The position numbers and the translations under genes are program-made. Of a stretch of DNA of 11,964 nt, positions 6,382 through 11,964 are shown in pieces (positions within the stretch are counted from its first letter, which is position 1; each line of letters starts with the position of its first letter). Source of the DNA: Candidatus Phycorickettsia trachydisci (GTDB taxonomy: Bacteria; Pseudomonadota; Alphaproteobacteria; Rickettsiales; Rickettsiaceae); NCBI GenBank assembly GCA_945875085.1, contig CAMCJU010000012.1, positions 1 to 11,964 on the forward strand, read 5' to 3'. Under the pieces are notes generated by a model. That model saw nothing but the letters and a program-made list of their open reading frames with translations, searched no databases and was not told the DNA's origin.

Positions 6382-7694
6382 TGATTTTTGAGTACTTATC
6401 GCAAATAGAGCAATTCTTTTGGAGTTATATAGGTTTTGCGCTAATATGCATCAGCGGCACTTACCTTACATTTTATTCTAGGGGCTTTCAGTTCAAAGCA
6501 TTATTTCACGTCAAGCAGAATTTAAAAACTTTGATTCATGAAAACACTCATAATAATCATAAAGGCATTAATCCAATAAAATTATATTTCGCCTCTGTTG
6601 GCGGTATGGTTGGCGTTGGCAATATTGTTGGCGTTGGCGTTGCAGTTTTGGTTGGGGGGCCAGGTAGTATTGTTTGGATGTGGGTGGCGTCTTTTTGCGG
6701 CATGTTGATAAAATACTGCGAGATATATCTGGGCGTTAAATATAGAGTGGAAAATGCTCAAGGAGGTTATGATGGAGGCCCGATGTTTTATCTTACGCAA
6801 GCATTTTCTGGTATTGCTGGAAAAGTTTTAGCATCCTTATCCGCTGTTTTGCTTTGCATATATTCTATTGAGATTTTTCAATTTACGATCATTGTGGATA
6901 ATCTGCATAGTCTTTTGACTATTGATAAGAATTATATAATAACAGGATTATTAGTGATGGTTTTGTATGTGGGTATAGGAGGTATAAATCGTTTAGCAAA
7001 CATATGCTCTATCTTGATGCCTATATTTATGACTTGCTATATATTTATCTGCTTATTTATTATTGTTTCTAACATTAGTGCGCTACCTAAAGCTTTGCTC
7101 CAGATAGTACAATCAGCATTTTTGGGGCAGGCGGCAATTGGAGGTTTTCTTGGTAGCACGATGTTACTTTGTGGCTATCAAGGGATTTCTGCCGCAGTCT
7201 ATTCTGGAGATATTGGCATAGGATATGATTCTGTTATTCAAAGCGAAACCAAAGTGATCAGCCCTAAAAAACAAGCGCAACTTTCCATATATGCCCTATT
7301 TAGCGATACACTTATCTGCTCTATGACAACTTTGGTAATTGCAGTGACTCAATCTTGGTGCCAAATTTCAGGCGTCCAGCAAACTAAATTAATGACAGAG
7401 TTACTCAAAGGCTATATTCCTCATAGTGAGATATTTATGAATGTAGTGTTGTTTTTTGCTGGCTATACAACAATCACTGCTTTTTTTACCGCTGGGCAAA
7501 AAGGCGCTAAATTTATATCGCCTAAATATGGAGCTAAGGCGTTTGTATTATTTGCAAGCGGGGCATTTGTGTTTTTTGCGCATTTTGCTCCTGACAAAGC
7601 TAAAACTATTATGCAACTTGCAGGCGGCCTCCTTGTCTTGATAAACGTCATGGCGATTATAAAACTAAGAAAGCAAATTGATTTTACAGGGTGA
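6372..7694 (+). CDS. AGCS-family alanine/glycine:cation symporter
   Basis: This is a multi-pass inner-membrane protein that imports small neutral amino acids (alanine or glycine, possibly the D forms) with Na+ or H+. The 440-residue sequence shows about ten hydrophobic helices, with the AGCS signature in GGMVGVGNIVGVGVAVLVGG (77-96) followed by PGSIVWMWVASFCGMLIKYCE (97-117, split here only by helix) and GGYDGGPMFYL (131-141). The later segment SGDIGIGYDSVIQSE (278-292) replaces the usual SNEAGMGSAP block. That points to a divergent subfamily, which I recall from chlamydial and rickettsial-type transporters. The start is uncertain: ATG codons lie at 6372, 6378 and 6381. 6372 has a purine-rich GAGAGAAGAA stretch ending about 8 bases upstream, while 6378 makes an ATGA overlap with the gltX stop. 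It is related to AlsT/DagA, but the substrate is not determinable, so I give no symbol. Confidence 0.93.
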   Translation: MYMMIFEYLSQIEQFFWSYIGFALICISGTYLTFYSRGFQFKALFHVKQNLKTLIHENTHNNHKGINPIKLYFASVGGMVGVGNIVGVGVAVLVGGPGSIVWMWVASFCGMLIKYCEIYLGVKYRVENAQGGYDGGPMFYLTQAFSGIAGKVLASLSAVLLCIYSIEIFQFTIIVDNLHSLLTIDKNYIITGLLVMVLYVGIGGINRLANICSILMPIFMTCYIFICLFIIVSNISALPKALLQIVQSAFLGQAAIGGFLGSTMLLCGYQGISAAVYSGDIGIGYDSVIQSETKVISPKKQAQLSIYALFSDTLICSMTTLVIAVTQSWCQISGVQQTKLMTELLKGYIPHSEIFMNVVLFFAGYTTITAFFTAGQKGAKFISPKYGAKAFVLFASGAFVFFAHFAPDKAKTIMQLAGGLLVLINVMAIIKLRKQIDFTG

Positions 7695-7697
7695 TTG

Positions 7698-8954
7698 ATG
7701 CTAGATATGAATAAACTTAAGCCGATTAAAGGTTGCAAAGATCTACTAGATGATGAAATTTTAAAATTCAGATTCATTATCAAGAAATTTGAAGATATAG
7801 CCAGGCTCTATGGATGCCAAGAAATTGCCACGCCAATACTTGAGTATACTGAAATTTTCACCAAAAGCCTTGGTGAGTCATCTGATGTTGTTGGCAAAGA
7901 GATGTATAGCTTTATTGATCAAGGTGATGATAATTTAACTTTAAGACCAGAATTTACCGCAAGTATTATGCGCGCGGTTTTTTCCTCTAAGCTGCTCCAT
8001 AGATTGCCATTAAAGCTTTTTTGCTATGGTCCATTGTTCAGACGAGAAAACCCACAAGCTGGCAGACAGAGGCAATTTCATCAGATTAATGCTGAGTTTT
8101 TAGGCGCGCATAAACCTTATAGCGATGCGGAGGCAATAAAATTTGCAGCTGACATTTTGGATGCCTTGGGAATAAAAAATTATATATTAGAGATTAATTC
8201 TTTAGGCTGTAGCTCATCTAGACAGAGCTATCAAAAGGCATTATTTGAATATTTTAAAGACAATATAATTAACTTGTCTGAAATCAGTAAAATACGTTTA
8301 AAAAAAAATCCATTGAGGATTTTAGACTCCAAAGAGGCTTGTGATAAAATTTTGATCCAGCAGGCGCCTAAAATCAGCAATTACTACACAAGCGACGCTA
8401 AAGAAAGATTTGAGCAAGTGTTGGAGCATCTTGCGACTCTTGAGGTTAATTATAAGATTAATGAGCAAATAGTTCGCGGTTTAGATTATTATAGCCATAC
8501 TGCCTTTGAGTTTACCTCTAATGATCTTGGTGCGCAATCAGCCATTATTGCAGGCGGAAGATACGATGGTCTTGCGCAGTTAATACAAGGTAAAGAGCAG
8601 GTTCCTGCTATTGGCTTTGCTGGCGGCCTGGAGCGTATAATGATGCTGATAAACAAAGATTTTACGCCGCTCTTTACGGTAATTGTAATTCCAATCAATA
8701 ATGGGCAATTATCTTTAGCTCTTCAAGTAGCCAGCTTATTACGTCAACAAGGTATCGGCTGCTCGTTAGAGGTTGGTGGGAAAATTGGTGATGTTATTAA
8801 GAAAGCTTGCAGAAGTTTTGCGCCAAGATTTGCAGTATTAATAGGCGAAGATGAGCAAAAGTCTGGCCTTTTAACGCTGAAGGATTTACAAAATTTTACC
8901 CAAGAGTCTTTAATTTTAGAAGATTTGATTAGAACTATTTATGAAAAAAAGTAA
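7698..8954 (+). CDS. hisS: Histidine--tRNA ligase (HisRS)
   Basis: HisRS charges tRNA-His in the cytoplasm as a class II homodimer. The protein is 418 residues from the ATG at 7698, normal for the bacterial enzyme. Visible motifs (numbered from one codon upstream): LRPEFTAS (93-100); motif 2 LFRRENPQAGRQRQFHQ (124-140), which retains the residues typical of HisRS; the histidine-binding block RGLDYYSHTAFEF (271-283); AGGRYDGL (296-303); and motif 3 GFAGGLERI (317-325). A C-terminal anticodon-binding domain occupies about 336-412. LRPEFTA has Phe where many bacteria have Gly. The start at 7698 is preceded six bases upstream by AGGG (7688-7691), one of the few Shine-Dalgarno-like sites here. A TTG three bases earlier and an ATG at 7707 are alternatives. 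The gene begins three bases after the symporter stop and overlaps gmk by 14 bases. Confidence 0.97.
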   Translation: MLDMNKLKPIKGCKDLLDDEILKFRFIIKKFEDIARLYGCQEIATPILEYTEIFTKSLGESSDVVGKEMYSFIDQGDDNLTLRPEFTASIMRAVFSSKLLHRLPLKLFCYGPLFRRENPQAGRQRQFHQINAEFLGAHKPYSDAEAIKFAADILDALGIKNYILEINSLGCSSSRQSYQKALFEYFKDNIINLSEISKIRLKKNPLRILDSKEACDKILIQQAPKISNYYTSDAKERFEQVLEHLATLEVNYKINEQIVRGLDYYSHTAFEFTSNDLGAQSAIIAGGRYDGLAQLIQGKEQVPAIGFAGGLERIMMLINKDFTPLFTVIVIPINNGQLSLALQVASLLRQQGIGCSLEVGGKIGDVIKKACRSFAPRFAVLIGEDEQKSGLLTLKDLQNFTQESLILEDLIRTIYEKK

Positions 8955-9549
8955 AGGCATTAGCTTTATAATTTCTGCGCCATCAGGAGCTGGTAAGTCA
9001 AGCGTTGCAAAATACATGATTGAAAATGACCCCAATCTATGGTTATCAATATCGGTGACAACTAGAGCAAAAAGACATAAAGAAATAGATGGCGTTGACT
9101 ACTATTTTGTTGATAAGCAAAGTTATCTAGACATGAAAGAAAGAGGGGATCTTATAGAATCAGCTGAAATTTATGGCAACTTTTACGGCACTCCTAAAAG
9201 CACTGTTTTGTCCAGACTTGCCAGGGGTGTTGATGTGATATTTGATATTGACTGGCAAGGATCGCAAAAGCTAGGAGAAATTAAAGAATTTTCACAAGTC
9301 AGGATTTTTATTTTACCACCTTCTATTTTAGAGTTACAAACTAGGTTAATCAAAAGAGGTGATGAACTAGAATCTATCGCTTTGCGCCTTGCGCAAGCTA
9401 GATCTGAATGTAGCCATTACGACGAATATGATTATATTCTGGTCAATAAAGATTTACATGAAACTTGCAGCCAAGTAAGCTCGATTGTGCAAGCCGAAAG
9501 ATTGCGTCTTGTAAATCTAGACCCAGAAGAAGTCTCATTATTGATTTGA
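8941..9549 (+). CDS. gmk: Guanylate kinase
   Basis: Gmk converts GMP and ATP to GDP and ADP, supplying GTP for RNA synthesis and the translation GTPases encoded nearby. The 202-residue length is typical. The P-loop is APSGAGKS (13-20). The GMP-binding region includes SVTTRAKRHKEIDGVDYYFV (38-57) and EIYGNFYGTPKSTV (76-89). The catalytic core block is FDIDWQGSQK (101-110), and the lid arginines lie in TRLIKRGDE (about 134-142) with R149 beyond. Most family members read TTRxPRPGE where this one reads TTRAKRHKE, but the GMP-contacting Arg42 and Tyr residues remain. The start ATG lies inside the last codons of hisS (14-base overlap), so expression should be coupled. The stop ends the tight gene run, and 145 non-coding bases follow. 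Confidence 0.97.
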   Translation: MKKSKGISFIISAPSGAGKSSVAKYMIENDPNLWLSISVTTRAKRHKEIDGVDYYFVDKQSYLDMKERGDLIESAEIYGNFYGTPKSTVLSRLARGVDVIFDIDWQGSQKLGEIKEFSQVRIFILPPSILELQTRLIKRGDELESIALRLAQARSECSHYDEYDYILVNKDLHETCSQVSSIVQAERLRLVNLDPEEVSLLI

Positions 9550-9694
9550 AGTTAATATTTTCAAACTTAAATATAAAACTTGATTTTATAATTTGGGCTT
9601 AGCGCTAAAATAGCGTAAAATATATCATAAAAGCTAAAATATAAAGCATTTACTATAGATGATTTATCTTTCTTAAAAACTAATTTCAAAATAT
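9550..9694 (+). promoter_or_regulatory. gmk-typA intergenic region, probable typA promoter
   Basis: This 145-base, very AT-rich gap is the longest between complete genes. Two promoter candidates are visible. One is an exact TATAAT at 9587-9592 with no good -35. The other is TTGGGC (9593-9598), 17 bases, then TAAAAT (9616-9621). The spacer of the second contains the perfect inverted repeat CGCTA-AAA-TAGCG (9603-9615), which could be an operator or just a small hairpin. The same block holds the palindrome TAGCGCTA (9600-9607). No T-rich terminator for gmk and no Shine-Dalgarno before typA are visible. Confidence 0.4.
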
Positions 9695-11530
9695 ATGTCA
9701 CAATATCAAAACTCAAACTTTCGCAATGTTGCCATTATTGCTCACGTTGACCATGGAAAAACCACTTTAGTAGATAGTATGCTAAAGCAAAGTGGCACAT
9801 TTAGAGATAACCAGAATGTATCTGAACGGGCTATGGACTCAAATGCTCTTGAGCAGGAGCGCGGAATCACCATACTGTCAAAATGCACATCTATTATGTG
9901 GAATGATATTCGCATAAATGTTGTTGATACTCCGGGTCATGCTGATTTTGGCGGTGAAGTTGAAAGGATTCTGACAATGGTTGATGGAGTTGCGCTACTT
10001 GTTGATTCTTCCGAAGGAGCAATGCCGCAAACAAAGTTTGTGCTTGCAAAAGCCTTAAAGCTTGGATTAAAACCAATCGTTGTGATTAATAAAATCGATC
10101 GCCCTGATGGCCGGCCGCATGAGGTGATAAATGAGGTTTTTGAGCTATTTATTGCTTTGGGCGCAACTGACGAGCAAGCTGATTTTCCAATAGTCTATGC
10201 TTCTGGTAGAGCGGGATGGGCATCAATGAGCCTTGATGGCGCTCAAGAAAACATCAAACCATTATTTGACTTGATTGTAAAGCACGTGCCATCGCCTAAT
10301 TGTCAAATAGATGCTGCATTTTCTATGCTTGTAACTACGCGCGAATACGATTCATATCTAGGGCGCATCTTAACGGGAAGAATTGAGTCTGGTACGATCA
10401 AAACCAATCAAAACATCAAGGTTTTAAATCTTGAAGGAAAGGTTTTGGAAAGCGGACGCGTGACTAAGTTGCTAACTTTTAGAGGGTTAGAAAAAGTTGT
10501 AATAGATAGTGCTATCGCTGGAGACATAGTAATGATCGCTGGTTTACAAAGTGCCACAGTTTCAGATACGCTATGTGCTCCTGAAGTTGAAGTTCCATTA
10601 CCAGCAGTGCCGATTGATCCGCCAACGCTATCGATGATGTTTTCTATTAACGATTCGCCTTTATCTGGTAAAGAGGGCTCCAAAGTCACCTCTAGAATGC
10701 TGCACGATCGCCTAATGCGTGAAATTGAAGGAAACGTATCGCTTAAAATTAAACAGAGCGATGATAAAGATTCTTTCGAAGTCTCGGGTAGGGGGGAGTT
10801 GCAACTTGGAATATTGATTGAAACAATGCGCCGAGAAGGCTTTGAGCTCTCCATTTCTCGCCCTAGAGTGTTGTATAAATTTAATGATAAGGGAGAAAGG
10901 CTAGAGCCAATTGAAGAGATTCAGATAGATGTCGATGATGAGTATGTTGGCGGCGTTGTTGAATCTTTAAATATGCGCAAAGCTGAGCTGCAGGATATGC
11001 GCCCATCAGGAGGGGGCAAGACTCGCGTGACATTTTTGGGCCCATCAAGAGGTTTGATTGGTTATCATGGTCAGTTTTTGACTGACACTAGAGGAACCGG
11101 AATCATGAACCGTGTATTTCATAGCTATGGCCTGTATCGCGGCGCTATTGAAGGACGTCGTAATGGGGTATTGATTTCTATGGGTGATGGTCAGGCTGTT
11201 GCATATGCTTTATGGAACCTGGAAGATCGCGGAAAAATGTTTGTTAAGCCTGGAGAGCTTGTGTATCAAGGAATGATTATAGGCGAGCATAATCGCGATA
11301 ACGATCTGGAGGTAAATCCACTTAAAGCAAAGCAAATGTCTAATGTACGTAGCGTTAATAAAGATGAGGCCATAAGACTTACAACGCCGATGATAATGAC
11401 TCTTGAAAAAGCTATAGCATATATTCAAAATGACGAGAGAGTTGAGGTGACGCCTAAATCTATTCGCCTTCGCAAAGCGATTCTTGACTCTGGTATGCGC
11501 AAAAGAGACAAAAGCATCGACAATCTATAA
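9695..11530 (+). CDS. typA: Ribosome-associated GTPase TypA/BipA
   Basis: BipA is an EF-G-like GTPase that binds the 70S ribosome or its precursors and supports 50S assembly and stress or cold adaptation. The 611-residue protein matches the usual length (about 605-615). The G domain shows G1 AHVDHGKT (16-23), G2 RGITI (56-60), G3 DTPGH (78-82), G4 NKID (132-135) and a G5-like SGRAG (170-174). A beta-barrel domain II follows at about 205-300, then the EF-G III/V-like domains. The BipA-specific C-terminal domain includes PSRGLIGYHGQFLTDTRGTG near 450-469, the hallmark separating BipA from EF-G and LepA. No truncation is seen. The ATG at 9695 fits the family start but has no Shine-Dalgarno. The gene is separated from gmk by a likely promoter gap and is followed by a weak terminator. 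Confidence 0.98.
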   Translation: MSQYQNSNFRNVAIIAHVDHGKTTLVDSMLKQSGTFRDNQNVSERAMDSNALEQERGITILSKCTSIMWNDIRINVVDTPGHADFGGEVERILTMVDGVALLVDSSEGAMPQTKFVLAKALKLGLKPIVVINKIDRPDGRPHEVINEVFELFIALGATDEQADFPIVYASGRAGWASMSLDGAQENIKPLFDLIVKHVPSPNCQIDAAFSMLVTTREYDSYLGRILTGRIESGTIKTNQNIKVLNLEGKVLESGRVTKLLTFRGLEKVVIDSAIAGDIVMIAGLQSATVSDTLCAPEVEVPLPAVPIDPPTLSMMFSINDSPLSGKEGSKVTSRMLHDRLMREIEGNVSLKIKQSDDKDSFEVSGRGELQLGILIETMRREGFELSISRPRVLYKFNDKGERLEPIEEIQIDVDDEYVGGVVESLNMRKAELQDMRPSGGGKTRVTFLGPSRGLIGYHGQFLTDTRGTGIMNRVFHSYGLYRGAIEGRRNGVLISMGDGQAVAYALWNLEDRGKMFVKPGELVYQGMIIGEHNRDNDLEVNPLKAKQMSNVRSVNKDEAIRLTTPMIMTLEKAIAYIQNDERVEVTPKSIRLRKAILDSGMRKRDKSIDNL

Positions 11531-11797
11531 TAACTCTCTTGGCGATAATCCTCTTGTGATGAGTGTATAGCCCTAGCGCTATTTTCGAGTGCTATTTTAA
11601 CTTACCAGCATGGGAGGAGCGTTTTTTTCAATAGCCCCCGCCAACACGAACATATATATAGCCAAAACAACATAGCGCAGTCAAATTCTGACATAAAATT
11701 AAAAATTGATTGATAAGTGGCATAGATATGGGCATTTGTAAAGATAAGGTTGGGGGAGGAAAGGTGAGAAGTTGATTGGCAAAAAGAGCGGCAAATA
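11531..11797. other. Non-coding interval between typA and the IS630 end
   Basis: About 270 bases without a convincing gene. Apart from the weak terminator, it contains a T7 run (11622-11628), a 22-codon open frame from ATG 11610 ending TAG, and a hydrophobic open frame on the - strand; none resembles a known family or has a ribosome binding site. Near its right end is AAGTTGATT (11769-11777), the inverted partner of AATCAACTT at 11806-11814. Confidence 0.5.
11574..11598 (+). terminator. Weak rho-independent terminator after typA
   Basis: TAGCGCT (11574-11580) pairs with AGTGCTA (11588-11594) across the loop ATTTTCG, giving a 7-pair stem with one G-T pair, followed by TTTT. It lies 43 bases after the typA stop. 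The stem is short and the T-run brief, so it may be leaky. Confidence 0.45.
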
Positions 11798-11814
11798 CTA
11801 TAGTAAATCAACTT
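11769..11814. repeat. Perfect 9-base inverted repeat at the IS630 boundary
   Basis: AAGTTGATT at 11769-11777 is the exact reverse complement of AATCAACTT at 11806-11814, with 28 bases between. The arms probably straddle the edge of the IS. It may be a hairpin stopping transcription from the transposase, a remnant of an inverted IS end, or chance. Confidence 0.45.
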
Positions 11815-11964
11815 GAGATATAGTAAATTAGGTTGTAATAGAGAATTGAAAGAAAGCAACAATAGCATCATACAGTTCAGAAAATTCTATAATTTTATCC
11901 TTAATCCATCGCTTCATATTAGCCCAGAATTTTTCTATCGGATTCAAATCAGGGGAATATGGCG
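11798..11964 (-). mobile_element. IS630-family insertion sequence, transposase-3' end (partial)
   Basis: The right edge holds one end of an IS630-type element whose transposase points left. The outer boundary is inferred, not proven. The bases TACTATAGTAAATCAACTTG (11796-11815) lie just beyond the transposase stop, where the terminal repeat should be, and IS630 elements insert at TA, which occurs at 11796-11797 and 11799-11800. TATAGTAAAT is present twice (11799-11808 and 11819-11828), 20 bases apart, which may be part of the end recognised by the transposase. The other end is outside the window. Confidence 0.6.
11828..11964 (-). CDS. IS630-family transposase, C-terminal fragment cut by the window edge
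   Basis: Read on the - strand, 44 codons before a TAA (11828-11830) begin PYSPDLNPIEKFWANMKRW and end in AFFQFSITT. The block PYSPDLNPIEKFW is the hallmark of IS630/Tc1-mariner transposases. Its glutamate (codon 11933-11935) is the third acidic residue of the DDE catalytic triad that cuts and joins DNA with two metal ions. The following helix-rich tail, ending a few bases before the IS end, is normal for the family. No stop or frameshift interrupts the visible part. The N-terminal helix-turn-helix and first two catalytic aspartates lie beyond the window, so whether the transposase is intact cannot be judged. Its strand is opposite to all other genes here. Confidence 0.9.
   Translation of the reverse strand, partial: PYSPDLNPIEKFWANMKRWIKDKIIEFSELYDAIVAFFQFSITT

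Noticed and set aside
7463..7783. 106-codon - strand frame over the symporter-hisS junction
   Set aside because: Hydrophobicity mirrors the symporter's codons; no independent support.
10408..10854. 148-codon - strand frame inside typA
   Set aside because: Ser/Ile/Pro-rich antisense reading of a conserved gene with no family match.
11610..11675. Short + strand frame MGGAFFSIAPANTN...
   Set aside because: Only about 21 residues, no ribosome binding site and no homologue I recognise.
11602..11871. 89-codon - strand frame crossing the IS630 edge
   Set aside because: It runs out of frame through the end of the transposase gene, which is clearly coding in another frame, and its residues (Leu/Cys/Ser-rich) match no family.
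1..11964. CRISPR array, tRNA, rRNA, riboswitch, toxin-antitoxin or phage-defence genes
   Set aside because: Looked for; no spaced direct repeats, cloverleaf structure or such gene was seen.

Overview
The window is a housekeeping stretch of an AT-rich bacterial chromosome (GC in the high thirties by eye, not computed). It carries nine complete genes, all on the + strand, and the 3' end of an IS630-type insertion sequence on the - strand at the right edge. The gene types suggest an alphaproteobacterium, most likely a Rickettsiales- or Holosporales-like host-associated lineage. The grounds are AT-richness, a GltX with the 'second GluRS' features common in alphaproteobacteria, an AGCS amino-acid symporter of a kind seen in intracellular bacteria, tightly packed or overlapping genes, few Shine-Dalgarno sites and an IS630 element. 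I cannot name the genus from sequence alone.

Layout: 63-5017 holds the translation/transcription-factor cluster rimP-nusA-infB-rbfA (30S maturation, transcription elongation/termination, translation initiation, cold-adapted 30S maturation). No ylxR-like gene lies between nusA and infB, and truB-rpsO-pnp do not follow rbfA. 5044-9549 holds gltX, an AGCS-family Na+/H+:amino-acid symporter, hisS and gmk, joined by overlaps or gaps of a few bases, so they are probably one transcript. After a 145-base AT-rich gap that may hold a promoter comes typA/bipA (9695-11530), followed by a weak hairpin-plus-T-run terminator. 11531-11797 has no convincing gene. At 11828-11964 the C-terminal 44 codons of an IS630-type transposase run in from the right.

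Together the genes supply ribosome assembly (RimP, RbfA, BipA), initiation (IF2), transcription control (NusA), charged tRNA (GltX, HisRS), amino-acid import and guanine nucleotides (Gmk), the last feeding the GTPases IF2 and BipA.

I found no undescribed system. The points worth a second look are small: repeats in the disordered N-terminus of IF2, exact TATAAT boxes a few bases upstream of infB and gltX starts that have no Shine-Dalgarno, palindromes flanking typA, a symporter wedged between two aminoacyl-tRNA synthetase genes, and repeats at the IS630 boundary.
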